DNA from: Angiostrongylus vasorum
Taxonomy: Eukaryota > Nematoda > Chromadorea > Rhabditida > Metastrongylidae
DNA length: 64,000 nucleotides
Assembly (NCBI GenBank): GCA_018806985.1
Contig: JADANN010000256.1
Coordinates: 223,501 to 287,500, forward strand
Reading direction: 5' to 3'
The notes beneath the pieces are model-generated. The model was not told the DNA's origin, did not search any database, and saw only the letters and a program-made list of their open reading frames with translations. Position 1 is the stretch's first letter. Every line of letters starts with the position of its first letter. Position numbers and translations under genes: made by a program. Of the stretch, positions 43,701-55,863 are shown piece after piece.

Positions 43701-45870
43701 CGTAACCGATGTCGCTGTTGTCCCAAAAATTCTACAAGAGATTAGACCACCGCCTCCTTTGTGCGAGATTCCATTTCTCGTAGAAAGGAGAAAAAAGCCA
43801 CGAAATTCAAAAAACGAAATCCCGAAACCACCATAAATTGGGACTTATTCAACTCATTAGTTGATTGTTAGGAAGCACTATGGTCGAAAACATCGACGGG
43901 GAATACGATCGGCTCATTCAATATCTTCACGTTAGCGCTATGAAAGCTGAGAGTTCGAAAGTCATCAAGAGACGTTTGTCTCTAGAAACACTCGGGCTGA
44001 TAAGCCAGCGTGGAATCGCACGAGCTGCAGGCAACTGCGAACTAACGTCCGAACTCGCAAAACAGTGCAGATAGGCGAAAAAAAGATCTTAAAGAGAGAA
44101 GAGCAGCAGTAATGGTCGAAGTTGCGGAGGCTGGGAAAAGCACTCACAAAGCATACCGAAGCATCGCCAAATACAAGACCGAGATGATTGCACTCCGACG
44201 CCAAGACGGAACAGTTACGGCGTCCAGAAAGGCGATGGGGAAAACTACTCACGAATACTACTCATATCTCTTCGATAGCCACGTCCACCTCCCGTCATAT
44301 GAAATAAAGGAGGATGGATATGTTGCACCACCGGTCCTCCCTTCCGAAATTCGACAAGCCATTTTGTCGGTGAAAAATCGAACAGCACCCAAGTCCGGAC
44401 GAGGTGAAATCAGAACACCTGAAGAACCTTCCGCCAGTCCTCGTAAACACACCGGCTTGGCTCTTCACATGTTACCTGTCTGAATGCAAGGTCCCTACTC
44501 AGTGGAAGACCAGCAGGACCGTGTTATTGTCCAAGAAGGGGTGACCTTTACGATGTCGGCAACTATCGCCCAATCTGTTTGCTTTCTGTCGTCTACAAAC
44601 TCTTCAATCGGGTCACCCTAAAGAGGATTGACAGAACAATGGACGAAAGTCAGCCATGTGAGCAAGCAGGGTTTCGAAAAGGAACTAGTACGGTGGACCA
44701 CATCCACACGATAACAAGACTCTTTGAAGTATCATGAGAGTACAAAAGACCGCCCTGTCTCACTTCCAACGATTTAAAAAAGGGCTTTGACTCAATTGAG
44801 TTAGAAGTAGTCATAGAAGCCTTTGACAGTCAAGGAGTCCCTACCCAGTACATAAAGATTCTTCGTGAGCTGTACAAAAATTTCACGACCAAGGTATCAC
44901 CGTTCTACGACGATATTATCATTGAAATCAAAAGAAGAGTTGGGCAAGGCGATACAATCTCGCCAAAATTATTTACAGCCACCCTCCAGAACGTCATGCA
45001 AACATTGGAATGGGATAATATGGGAGTGAAAATCGATGGTCAGCAGTTACACCATCTTCGCTTTGCTGATGACGTCGTCCTTATAACACCAAACATTAGC
45101 CAAGCGGAACGTATGCTTACTGACTTTGATAAAGCCTGTGAAAAGATTGGTCTTCAACTAAATCTCAAAAAAAACCATGTTCGGATTGGTTTCGCATGCC
45201 CCATTCATGCTCAACGGAACGAATATCTCCGAATGCTCCAGTTATATCTATCTAGGTCGGGAAATCAATATGATGAGCGATCTAGCTCCAGAGCTGAGCA
45301 GAAGGAAACGAGTGGCTTGGCGTGCTTTCAAGAGCATCGAGGATGTAGTGAAGAGAACAAGGAACACCCGACTCCGTGCCCACCTTTTCGACTCAACGGT
45401 ACTTCCTGCCCTAACGTATGCGTCAGAAACTTGGTAGCTGCGTAAACAGGATGAAAGGTCATTTAGCGTTATCGAACACGCAGTCGAAAAGGCGATGCTT
45501 GGAGTATCCCGTTCCACACAAGTAAGGGAAGGGACCCGGAGCTCCCACCTGCGTCAACGATCAAAAAGTCAAAGATGGCGTTCTCAACGCCAAACAGTCG
45601 AAGATAAGGTGTGCTGGACACGTAATGGCTATGAATGGCAACCGATGGACAAGAGCCGTTACTGACTGGATTCCTCAGGATGTCAAACGGGCTGCAGGAA
45701 AACCACCAACTCGATGGTCAGGTTCCTTCACGAAAAGCCTAGAAGAAAGATATGGTGCTCAACGAGTTTCTAGAGCGAGCAGAACTCAATGGGCTGCTCT
45801 TGCACGCGACAAGGGAAAACGGAAGATTTACTGGCACCCCCTCGCGTCACTGGGACGATCAACGGGACTA
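43701..45870 (+). pseudogene. RTE reverse transcriptase, copy B
   Basis: Spread over several frames (43573-43836, 43865-44074, 44112-44483, 44996-45445, 45625-45912). The catalytic FADD box at 45062-45073 (LRFADDVVLI) is intact. Frame breaks fall at an inserted G near 44540 (AAGGGGTGACC), around 44760 and after 45180. The C-terminal WTRAVTDWIPQDVKRAAGK block is better preserved than in copy A. Confidence 0.83.
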
Positions 45871-45885
45871 CAGGTGATACAGTTG

Positions 45886-46850
45886 ATGCTATATAAAAAA
45901 TTTCACAACTAAAATATCGCCATCCTCTACACCAACGTAAAAAGAGAAGTTCATCTCGTCGAAGATACGCCACCTCGGTGAAATAACTTAGTGCCACTCT
46001 CGAGAACGTCGTGCGACCATTTGAATCGGACAACATGGGAGTGGAAATCAATGGTCAGCAACCACTCCATCTTTGATTAGCTGATGGTACTGTTCATATT
46101 GCTCGAATTATTACCGAGATGGAACGGATGCTTAGCCGACTTTGGTAGCACCTGTGGAAAGATTGGTCTTCGACGAAATCTCGCAGAAATGGTATTTATG
46201 AAGAACAGATTTGTTTAGCCTGCACCGCTCATGATCGTTAATTTATCTGAAAGCGAACGGTTATCTACGTAGGAAAGCTAACATGTTAAACGACTTGGCT
46301 CCAGAGTTGAGAACAAGGTAGTGGGTGGCGCCAGAAGCATTCCAGAGCATCTAGGATTTAGTGAAGAAAAAGATGAATGTTCGACACTGGGCCCACTTTT
46401 TCTACTCCACGATTCTTTCTGTCCTAAGGTATGCGTTGGAAACCAAGTCGCTAAGTAAGTAGCATCCATAGTCATCCAGCGTTATCTAACGCACAATGAG
46501 AGACATGATTCTGGGAGAATCTCATAAGCTGCAAGTGAGAGAGAGGATTAGAAGTTTTGATCGCTGTTGACGAAAGCCGGAAATCCGGTTCTACACGCCA
46601 AATTGTAGGAGAAAAAAGAAGGTCGGACTTTTAATGCTTCTGAACGGCAACCAGTTGACAAAAGCCGTTAGCGAATGGATTCCTCAGGATGTCTAACTCA
46701 GGAAAGATGTGATGCTCAGGGAATCCCTAGAGCGAGCAGAATTCACAGTCTTGCTGTTTGACGAGAGGAGGGAGAAACGAGATTTTACTTTTACGCGCTC
46801 AACTTATTCGATGATCAATGGGACGACAGGTGACAGGTGACAACTGAATG
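45886..46850 (+). mobile_element. Old RTE copy D/E, right half
   Basis: Resumes in the palm region (AAAATTTCACAACTAAAATA). It passes a destroyed FADD region (TTTGATTAGCTGATGGTACT near 46071-46090) and ends with ACAGGTGACAGGTGACAACTGAATG. The doubled GGTGACA is the short 3' repeat typical of RTE. Confidence 0.85.
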
Positions 46851-47959
46851 TGGGAATAGGCTTTCATGAACTATATCGGCTGGAAAATGGTCTTGAAGAT
46901 ATTCTCCACTGATCTACATTAGTGCATCATTTCATTTCAATCACAACAGAAATTTTTAGTTTTCCAAGTGTTTTTTCGCGTGTTGACAAATATAGGGCAA
47001 GACATAAAACTTAATTAATTTTCTTAATTCCGTCAATAGCTCCGATAAAAACATTCACCAGAAGTTGTTCTGAAGATCGCGTTAAATTATAAACCGACTT
47101 TCAGGTGCTACGATATTATTATTGTGATTTTTATGGTGAATATTGGCGTGCTTCGTCCTAGTGGGATTTTTTCGAGATGTCGTGTAAGAGACAGAGGAAT
47201 CCCGCCACGGATCGAGGAGCATCAGCAGCTCACACAGCTCTACTTCGATCACCTCAAGAACTCTTGGAACAACGCAGCAGCACATCTCAAGAAGTGATAG
47301 TTTATCGAAAAAATTCGACCAGGCCAATTTTCTTTTGGTCCGAATGCTTGATGAAGAGCTTTGGATCTCACAACGAATCAACAAGACCATCATTAATTTT
47401 GCTCTACGTCTTCTCTTTGAATAAACTTGAAATACATTTCAGCTTCAGAGGTTTACATCGCAAATATTAATAAAAGAGCTCCAATTTAGAGGCAGTGCCT
47501 CATTAACTTGCAGATCACTCAGTTCATAAAACGATCCAATTTTGAGAAATTCGGACAAGGAATGCATTGATTGACTGGGAAAAAAAAACTCCAATACGAT
47601 CGCCCTTTCACATATTCAAAACGCCCCTGTTTCTTTACATCGATGTTTTCAGGAAGTTGTTATAATATTTTATTATAGCTGACGAACGAGATATACAGCA
47701 TGTTGCATGAAACAGAGTATCAAAGACCAAATCGTCCAACCGCAGCTTTGGCTGTATCACGTGCTGCTTTACGTTGTTCCTCAACAGATCGCTGTCGCAG
47801 AAATTGCACTAATTACTAAATTCTGCCTTTTTTCCTGACAACGTTTATTCACTGATACTTTCTCCAAGTATTCAAGAAAGTTATAGTGGTGCAAATCCCG
47901 CTTTGAAAATTCTCTAGGAGCTCCATCTCTGGGCAACCAGTGCGCAGAACGCCCCTGAT
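46851..47959. other. Intergenic or intron, nothing firm
   Basis: No supported gene. CATTTCAG at 47439-47446 followed by nine open codons and a stop matches the phase needed after chemoreceptor exon 5, but it lacks a membrane segment, so it is not called. Confidence 0.3.
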
Positions 47960-48400
47960 TCTCGAACTGTATCCTTTTTTTCTTGACATATCACGATGTC
48001 ATAGAGATTTTTTTATTTTATTTGATCCGTCTTCACGTCTACTGCGCGGATTACAGTATTTCTCACATCCGATTCGTTTCCTCGCATCCATTATTCACGA
48101 AGGTCTTCCAAGTTTTCACATGCTGCTTCAGCTGTTGGTTAAGGATTTTTATTTCATCTTTAATGTTGTATAATGCTGGTTGAGCAATTCTCCCTAGAGT
48201 CCTGAGATAGCTGAGCTGGGGCATCCCCAACTGAATTGCAGAGACCGATTTTTTTCCCAGACAATCCCGGTACCAATCTCTCGACCCTGGAGGGATGAGA
48301 AGATTGGTTGGCCAGGAAAGCGGAATTGAGCTAGTGCGATGCTTCTGATGGCGAACATCATTACCACTGTGCTATCCCCCCTCATAGAAAAAATTATCTT
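47960..48400 (-). repeat. SINE-like repeat R2, longer copy
   Basis: Colinear with 1-390. On the - strand the head has GGGGATAGCACAGTGGTAAT (A-box-like) near 48380-48361. The body has CTCTAGGGAGAATTGCTCAA and ATACTGTAATCCGCGCAG. Confidence 0.5.
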
Positions 48401-48472
48401 TTTTATTGTGCGAACGGAGCCCATGAGAGACTATAACGGCGACCTCGTAATTTCTTCTGTGAATAGTCGCGT

Positions 48473-49877
48473 TATAGAGAACTTCTCTCTGGGAAAGTTT
48501 TCTATCTTTCTATACAATAACATTTGATGTCCATATATGGCCGCCTCACAGTCGCACATCAAACACCGTAATGTAACTTTTATAATCTACTCGGTCTATT
48601 ATGTTCAATGTTTCAGGCACAGTAGCGATTCAGGTTTGACTCCAGTAGCACACCAACGATGGCTTATCCGAAGGAGGAGGAGTAACAGTGGAACAGTTTA
48701 CTAATTCCTTGCGAAACAACGAAGCCAATGACGTTGATATTTCAGGCAGTTAGGTACAGTCTACTGCAGTCCAGGATCGACGATCCAGGTTGTCCGCGGT
48801 TGCATACGCACGCGGCTCTCGTAGCCAATATAAGCCAGGTGCCTTCGACGGCGGAGACATACCATCACTCACCTCACCCCCGATCGGTAGCGCGGATAAT
48901 CCGCTCCTCACAACATCATTCATTGTCACTCTCAATCACCACAATTCATTCACAGTCATACTCACTCATTCTTATCCATTCACATTCATCCTTCAGTAAT
49001 CAGAAGATTATTGTATCTAGTTTCTTAGTTTGTTTACGGTGCAATGTCAGTAGTGGCGGGTGTTTCCAAATGCGTTATGTTTGCAACGCCATCGGTGGCA
49101 TGTACCATTCCTCCCGCAATGTACGCCATGCGTACAAGGCCGCTGAGCGGCCAACTTATGCTGTGTATTCTGTTAAGCCGCTATAGGCTTATCAGTTTCC
49201 AGCCATTATCATATTGGCCCTTGACTCTTAGGCAATGGTGGCACCCATAGATGCTCAAACTTCACGTTGCTGACATAGCGTTATCGACGACCAGCCGCCT
49301 GACTATGTTCCGTAGATGACTCATCACTTACTGTCCTCATTGATCCACTAAAATGCACCTCATCGTTATAATGTTGAAATCTTAGCTCAGCCGAAAATAC
49401 GGCCCGTCTGTAACCCTCTCCACCTCAGCATACTGTCTCCCTCTCCGTCTCAGCGTACAGTCTCCTTTCTCGGCCCCCCAGCATACTGTCTCCCTCAGCC
49501 GCCGCGCTGGTCGCGGATAGACGCGACGCGGCGTCGCTCACGGCTAAACAACGGTTACTTCTTGGTAATTGTTCATTATTACTATTAATGTAATTGTGTT
49601 AATTACTTATTAATGGTATTATAATATTCGAATGCCATTATCTCGTTGTTAGCCTCACTTCACTACTAGCCTTCGCACCTCATAGCTTTAACTGACGTCA
49701 TTCCTCTACCATTACTTCTCCATCGTTACTATTATGTTATTAATGTTATATTTGTGTATTAAAGGTTTAATTACCCAAGTTTGAGGCTGGTAGATCAACA
49801 CATCAGCTAAAAGACCCGCGTGGCTAATATTCTACACAAACCGAACCGCTAGTAACCGACGCTAACTAGCCGTTACA
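48473..49877 (+). repeat. 5' LTR of the young BEL/Pao element
   Basis: Begins TATAGAGAACTTCTC and ends CTAGCCGTTACA. Promoter elements presumably lie inside but none is certain. It contains TTTAATTACCCAAGTTTGAG (49767-49787), a block shared in complement with the solo LTR at 36.3 kb. Confidence 0.95.
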
Positions 49878-49895
49878 TGGTGCATTGGTCGCTTG
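49878..49895 (+). promoter_or_regulatory. tRNA primer-binding site, tRNA-Gly-like
   Basis: TGGTGCATTGGTCGC begins directly after the LTR. It matches, with two transitions, the complement of the 3' end of nematode tRNA-Gly(GCC) as I recall it (TGGTGCATCGGCCG). Its position is exactly as expected for first-strand priming. Confidence 0.65.
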
Positions 49896-50017
49896 AAAGG
49901 ACCTAATAGCAGCAAGTGTCGCAGTTCAACTTCACAGCTACCACTTCAACTTGGTACCGCTTTCGTGAGTTCACAAATTTTAGTTCCACGAAAACCTATT
50001 TTCCGCTTTAATTTGCC

Positions 50018-51004
50018 ATGACCAGCTCATTGCGAGTTCTAAAACGACGTATTACGCATTACACTAAAAAACTTGAGACCACACTAACGCGTCTCAAAGA
50101 TGAGCAATTGGAAATGCTCAGCACGTCACCCGGTGATGGAGAGATAACAGAAGCCTTCATATGCGACAGCATCTACAGACTGAATGAAGGAGTTCTCACC
50201 ATCGAAGCAGCTATCGCAAAGCTAAACGAAGCACTAGTCGAGTACGAAAGAAAGTCTTCAGAGCAGAATCTAACACTGGAGAGCGATGATGGCAGCGAAA
50301 TACATTGCAGCAAAGCAGAGGAAATAACTGAGGCAGCAGAAGACTACTTAGTAAAACTCAGAAGTCGTATAAAAAGCTTTGAGTTTGCTAGTACTTCACT
50401 AAGAAAACCAGACACCCCATCAAGGGTACAAACAGACATCCAAGTAGTCGAAGTTCCCCAAATTATAGCTACAGCGACACGTCTCCAACTACCCACACTC
50501 CCAATACCAACTTTCACTGGTAACATCTGGGAATGGGAAAATTTCTGGGAGTTATTCAGAGCGAACATACATTCCCAGAACATATCAGAATTATATAAAT
50601 TCAATTACTTGCTTAATTCACTACAAGGAGAAGCACTCGATGCGGTGAAGAAGTTTCAACTGACCAACGAGAACTATGCTAAAGCAGTTGAATTTCTCAC
50701 CAAAAAGTATGCAGACTCGGAAAAACTCATAATAACACTCATGGACAAACTTGACAATTGCCAGCTTCGTTCCACCACGGTGCACGAACAACGGAAACTA
50801 TTTGAACATTTGCAGTTAATAGTAAAACAGCTAAAAGCAAAAGGTGAAAATGTGGACAATCAGTGTATGTTTAAGAAAATATTGATTAAATTTTCTAACA
50901 ACATACAGCGGAAAGTCATCGAAAAGAAACATGGCGTCGCCACGGAGAAACCCTTCCAGATGGAGCAACTTTTCCAGTTTATAGAGGAAGTTATATCCAA
51001 GTGA
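50018..51004 (+). CDS. BEL/Pao gag (DUF1759-type)
   Basis: 328 codons, uninterrupted, starting at an ATG about 140 bases after the primer site. The N-terminal third is helical and charged (ETTLTRLKDEQLEML). The central PTLPIPTFTGNIWEWENFWE and LLNSLQGEALDAV blocks are the hallmark of the DUF1759 capsid-like region of BEL/Pao gag. It assembles the particle that packages element RNA. It ends at TGA 51002-51004, before the zinc fingers, which lie in another frame; this suggests a frameshift between capsid and nucleocapsid or use of recoding. Being intact, it could still supply gag in trans. Confidence 0.88.
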   Translation: MTSSLRVLKRRITHYTKKLETTLTRLKDEQLEMLSTSPGDGEITEAFICDSIYRLNEGVLTIEAAIAKLNEALVEYERKSSEQNLTLESDDGSEIHCSKAEEITEAAEDYLVKLRSRIKSFEFASTSLRKPDTPSRVQTDIQVVEVPQIIATATRLQLPTLPIPTFTGNIWEWENFWELFRANIHSQNISELYKFNYLLNSLQGEALDAVKKFQLTNENYAKAVEFLTKKYADSEKLIITLMDKLDNCQLRSTTVHEQRKLFEHLQLIVKQLKAKGENVDNQCMFKKILIKFSNNIQRKVIEKKHGVATEKPFQMEQLFQFIEEVISK

Positions 51005-51084
51005 GGAAAAAAGTATGGCAGTACACGTCAAAGTGCCAAGCAATGTCAATTCCTGACAGCACGCAGGAGAATAAGAGTAGATCA

Positions 51085-51372
51085 TGGATCTCCAAAAACA
51101 CCTACTGCTGCATGTATTGTAAAGCCGATCACAAAGCGTTTCAATTGCAACATCTACAAGACGCCGTATGAGCGTTCACAATACCTCCGAGCTAACAAAT
51201 TGTGCGCCATTTGCGCATCCCCATACCATGACTCATCTAATTGCAAGAAGTCATCTTGCTTCAAATGCCAGGGACGGCACCATACTTCATGCTGTCTCCA
51301 ATCAATGTCGAAAGAAACAAGCTTTCAGAACGGTTCGAAAAAGCGAACCAAACAAGAACAAGGGCATTAAGG
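51085..51372 (+). pseudogene. BEL/Pao zinc-finger (nucleocapsid) region
   Basis: Cys/His clusters: CCMYCKADH near 51105-51130, CAICASPYHDSSNC near 51203-51245 and CFKCQGRHHTSCC near 51256-51295, matching the Cys-rich segment between BEL gag and protease. The first cluster is in a different frame from the other two, and the frame ends in TAA near 51369, separate from the protease frame. At least two frame changes separate it from its neighbours. Confidence 0.7.
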
Positions 51373-52353
51373 ACAGGGGATCTAGCACCAAGGGGACTAG
51401 GACGTACCAGCCGACGTCCAAAATCAACTACGTCAATCAACAACAAGACCAGTCTCCACTGCAGGAGACTAATGTCCCTAAAAAATTCAGCCTCAAGGTC
51501 AGCATCTACAAAAGTCAGCGAACCACCATTTCTACCAACTGGAGAAATTACAGTGGTGAACACAACTACAGGAACACTTCAAAAAGTCGCAGTTTTGCTG
51601 GACACGGGTGCCGAACTTTCCTTTGTCGACGCATCATTCGCTGCAGAAATGGATCTTCCTATCCTAGAGGAAACTAAGCTACGCTTATGCACATTCGGAT
51701 CCGAGGAAGCACGAGAAAAGCCGTCGAACAAAGTCTCCCTCAAAGCATGGGACGCCGAAGGTCGTCCGTTCTCCATGCTGTTATACACCCACGATAACAT
51801 AGTAAAACCATTTGTTATTCCTCCAATTTCTAAGGAAGATGCAGACTTTATTCATCAACGTCACCTTCCAGTATACCTTACCAACAGCGAACTAGAAGTG
51901 AAACCCACTATACTATTAGGCTCTGACCAACTATGGTCCTTAGTGAAAGGCCAGCAACCACACATCATACTTCCTTCTGGTTTACATCTCTTACCAACTC
52001 GCCTAGGCCATCTCATAACTGGCAAGACCAACGAGCGCTCTTATCTAGCACCTGAAGAACAAAACAGTGAAACAATCAGTGCCAAAGAATATACTACAGT
52101 AGAAAGTCCAATCAATTTCACGTCTCACCCACTTTGGCAATTGGAGGACGAGGACGATAAAAACTGGGAAAAATATCTTACTCTGGAATCTGCTGGAACT
52201 GAAGAATTCTCTAATTCCGAAGAAGAAAACGGACACCAAATCAACTTCTGTCGCATCTCATCTCGAGATAACCCCGCAGACTGCGCAACGCGAGGATTAA
52301 GCCATCAACAATTAAGTAATCATTTTTTGGTGGACTGGTCCACCAATTCTTAA
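51241..52353 (+). pseudogene. BEL/Pao protease fused to RNase H tail, RT deleted
   Basis: A frame of 371 codons. The first 90 or so codons overlap the zinc-finger region and are probably not native. Protease proper begins near 51500 and carries DTGA at 51601-51612 (AVLLDTGAELSFVDA). It continues through PTILLGSDQLWSL and the spacer HPLWQLEDEDD. Near 52220-52240 the text passes from the start of the pol linker (ESAGTEEFSNSEEE) directly to the end of RNase H (NFCRISSRDNPADCATRG), deleting the polymerase without breaking the frame. It stops after an extra T in T6 at 52323-52328. Confidence 0.82.
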
Positions 52354-52360
52354 CCAACCC

Positions 52361-53332
52361 GTGGAACTATGGAAGTGTAAACACAACAGTTTCTCCCTCA
52401 ATGAAGAGGCATCGCAAGTGAGCACAGAATTCCATTCCAATGATGGCATTAAGTCAGATGATACGCAATTCTCTCAACAAACGCAAATCCTTCTGATAAA
52501 GTTTGTTGCGCCAAACAAGGATTATGACAAAGGACTCTTCAGTTCTTTGGAAAAGTATTCACTGCCGAATATCAAAAGAATTATAGCACTAATTCTTCGC
52601 TACATTAACACTTCCGTGTATCGAGTAAACCGCCGAGCAAAGAAGCCAATCAAACTTTCACCTTTACTGCAAAGCGTAATATTAAACAGTGACTTCAATA
52701 TAATCGGTCCAGAGATTACCCTGGCTGGGAAAATATTGGTTAGGCAACATCAACTATCATTAATAACACCATCTATATTGCAGTCCATGAAGCATCTACA
52801 TATTAGAACAGATACAGAAGGTCTACTTCGATGCTTTGGACGCTTTGGACGTAGTGACTTAGACTCCGCTGCAAGAAACCCACTAATAGTCATACAGAAC
52901 TCATGGCTCGCACAAGCCATCATTAAAGACTGTCACAATAAAGGTCACCCAGGAACAGGACACACCATGGCACGTGTACGCGAAAACTTCTGGATTCCCA
53001 AACTGCGTGCTCAAGTAACACGCAATCTCCGACACTGCATACAGTGCCAAAAATTCAACAATCTACCATACAAATATCCCGAAGAAGGTGACCTTCCAAA
53101 ACAAAGAGTTCAACGATCACGTCCTTTTGAGCATGTTGGCATAGACTATTTCGGTCCAATTTCCATTGCCAAATCAGACGACACAGAGGACAAATGTTAT
53201 GGATGCATAATCACATGCTCATCAACTCGCCTAATTCATCTCGACATCGTGTCAGATCTTTCCACCACGGCATTTATTATGATGTTACGCCGCTTTTTTT
53301 GCAAGACGTGGGACTCCGAAATCTATTATTAG
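52361..53332 (+). pseudogene. BEL/Pao integrase, N-terminal part
   Basis: 323 codons from the RNase H/integrase linker. Zinc-binding segment HNKGHPGTGHTMA with CIQCQKF; catalytic core start HVGIDYFGPI (first Asp of the DDE triad). The frame is lost at T7 (53294-53300), where MMLRRFF is followed by read-through to a stop. The expected continuation, including the second Asp, follows in the next frame. Confidence 0.85.
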
Positions 53333-53877
53333 TGACAACGCTTCAACGTTTGTTCTGGGAAAAACGATTGTTAACGAAGGATTACAAGCAATGCAAAATG
53401 ATCCAATGGTCCAACGCCAAATAAGCAGTAGAGAAATTCAGTGGAAGCACATTACTCCATTCGCCCCCTTGGCAAGGAGGATTTTATGAAAGACTAATCA
53501 AGTCGGTCAAACATTCATTGTACAAAACAATTGGAGCGTCAAAACTTCCACTCGAGCACTTATCTACAATCGTAATTGAGATCGAAGCCCTGCTAAATAC
53601 CAGGCCGCTACTGTATGTAGACTCCGAGGATCAACAAATACTAAGACCAATAGACTTCACCCAAAATGAATTCAAAGTGCCCTGTTCATTCGAGAACCGC
53701 GATGAAGATCTAAGTGACCCCACGTACCTCTCATCGGAGGAGCAAACGCTCCTAAAAACCAAGCAGCAAGCTATACAAGCCTTACAGTCATCATGTAAAT
53801 TTACAGATAGGTTCTGGCACGTGTGGAAAACTCAGTATTTGACATCGCTACGAGAAAAACACCAGTACGAAAGCTAA
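53333..53877 (+). pseudogene. BEL/Pao integrase C-terminus and linker
   Basis: Continues the integrase after two frame breaks: T7 (53294-53300) and C5 (53464-53468). The latter disrupts the segment that carries the catalytic Glu. Then 53518-53877 reads EIEALLNTRPLLYVDS, LRPIDFTQNEF and DRFWHVWKTQYLTSLREKH. The next frame change falls near 53870. Confidence 0.82.
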
Positions 53878-54248
53878 CAAAAAGCATTATTCAAAAAAAC
53901 TACCCAAGGAAAGATACTGTGGTACTGATCAACGATCCTATACAACCTAGATTCATGTGGAAAGTAGGAAGAATTGAAGAACTCCCAACTAACTCAGAAG
54001 GAGTCGTACGCGAAGCAGTGGTTGTTCTCCCATCGCATCGCAGAATTCGCAGGCCCATCAATCTATTAGTACCATTGGAATTAGATGATCCTATACCTCA
54101 TAACGAAGGAAGTAAGAAATCCAAATTAGAGGACCGCAAGAATGAGGAAAACTCCATCAAGACGACATTTCCATATAACTTACGACCAAGGAAACGTCAA
54201 TCTTTACAAGAAGCACCGCTAGACTCTGAACACGAACACCATCGCTAA
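53870..54248 (+). pseudogene. BEL/Pao DUF5641-type C-terminus
   Basis: Frame 53823-54248 from about 53880: VVLINDPIQPRFMWKVGRIE, RRPINLLVPLEL and a basic end (YNLRPRKRQ). This is the same domain as 19142-19759 in the other element. Confidence 0.82.
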
Positions 54249-54455
54249 ATCATTAAACTAGAGGCGGGAGTGTCGATAAAATCGACCAATTATTAAGTTA
54301 GATGTGCTAGATCACTTATTATTCGATGCTCTTTTTTATTCACGTTTTAGCGTTACATGTTTCAGATTCTCCTTAAACCTTTGCATAGTGCAAAAACCTT
54401 GCGTTCAAATAGCTAACAAAATTGTCATGGCCCCCCTAAATAAGTCGGGCGGGTG
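54249..54455 (+). other. BEL/Pao 3' untranslated region and polypurine tract
   Basis: A purine-rich GTCGGGCGGGTG directly precedes the 3' LTR (54444-54455). A second purine-rich AGAGGCGGGAGTG followed by TCGATAAAATCGACC lies 180 bases upstream (54260-54287) and could be a relic or secondary tract. Confidence 0.6.
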
Positions 54456-55863
54456 TATAGAGAACTTCTCTCTGGGAAAGTTCTCTATCTTTCTATACAA
54501 TAACATTTGATGTCCATATATGGCCGCCTCACAGTCGCACATCAAACACCGTAATGTAACTTTTATAATCTACTCGGTCTATTATGTTCAATGTTTCAGG
54601 CACAGTAGCGATTCAGGTTTGACTCCAGTAGCACACCAACGATGGCTTATCCGAAGGAGGAGGAGTAACAGTGGAACAGTTTACTAATTCCTTGCGAAAC
54701 AACGAAGCCAATGACGTTGATATTTCAGGCAGTTAGGTACAGTCTACTGCAGTCCAGGATCGACGATCCAGGTTGTCCGCGGTTGCATACGCACGCGGCT
54801 CTCGTAGCCAATATAAGCCAGGTGCCTTCGACGGCGGAGACATACCATCACTCACCTCACCCCGATCGGTAGCGCGGATAATCCGCTCCTCACAACATCA
54901 TTCATTGTCACTCTCAATCACCACAATTCATTCACAGTCATACTCACTCATTCTTATCCATTCACATTCATCCTTCAGTAATCAGAAGATTATTGTATCT
55001 AGTTTCTTAGTTTGTTTACGGTGCAATGTCAGTAGTGGCGGGTGTTTCCAAATGCGTTATGTTTGCAACGCCATCTGTGGCATGTACCATTCCTCCCGCA
55101 ATGTACGCCATGCGTACAAGGCCGCTGAGCGGCCAACTTATGCTGTGTATTCTGTTAAGCCGCTATAGGCTTATCAGTTTCCAGCCATTATCATATTGGC
55201 CCTTGACTCTTAGGCAATGGTGGCACCCATAGATGCTCAAACTTCACGTTGCTGACATAGCGTTATCGACGACCAGCCGCCTGACTATGTTCCGTAGATG
55301 ACTCATCACTTACTGTCCTCATTGATCCACTAAAATGCACCTCATCGTTATAATGTTGAAATCTTAGCTCAGCCGAAAATACGGCCCGTCTGTAACCCTC
55401 TCCACCTCAGCATACTGTCTCCCTCTCCGTCTCAGCGTACAGTCTCCTTTCTCGGCCCCCCCCCCAGCATACTGTCTCCCTCAGCCGCCGCGCTGGTCGC
55501 GGATAGACGCGACGCGGCGTCGCTCACGGCTAACCAACGGTTACTTCTTGGTAATTGTTCATTATTACTATTAATGTAATTGTGTTAATTACTTATTAAT
55601 GGTATAATAATATTCGAATGCCATTATCTCGTTGTTAGCCTCACTTCACTACTAGCCTTCGCACCTCATAGCTTTAACTGACGTCATTCCTCTACCATTA
55701 CTTCTCCATCGTTACTATTATGTTATTAATGTTATATTTGTGTATTAAAGGTTTAATTACCCAAGTTTGAGGCTGGTAGATCAACACATCAGCTAAAAGA
55801 CCCGCGTGGCTAATATTCTACACAAACCGAACCGCTAGTAACCGACGCTAACTAGCCGTTACA
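54456..55863 (+). repeat. 3' LTR of the young BEL/Pao element
   Basis: Near-identical to 48473-49877. It has C10 at 55456-55465 where the 5' LTR has C6. Confidence 0.95.

Larger units (their letters stand above)
42477..45885 (+). mobile_element. RTE retrotransposon, copy B, full length (3409 bp)
   Basis: Nested inside the older copy D/E and flanked by an 11-bp duplication ATGCTATATAA (42466-42476 and 45886-45896). This defines both element ends. The 5' end is GCCACGGAGGTTCCTCGTAT with an otherwise unseen GCGAGGCTACGCGGAGCGTC leader; the 3' end is CTACAGGTGATACAGTTG. It encodes the same endonuclease-RT polyprotein as A and C but with several stops and frameshifts. Given the clean duplication, B is much younger than D/E. 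Confidence 0.92.

Noticed and set aside
47439..47470. Final exon of the chemoreceptor (acceptor CATTTCAG, nine codons, stop)
   Set aside because: The phase fits, but membrane segment 7 would still be missing and a short acceptor match is expected by chance in AT-rich DNA.
48728..49250. 152-codon and 68-codon frames, repeated at 54773-55232
   Set aside because: They lie inside the LTRs of the young BEL element. They occur in duplicate only because the LTRs are identical, and no protein features are seen.
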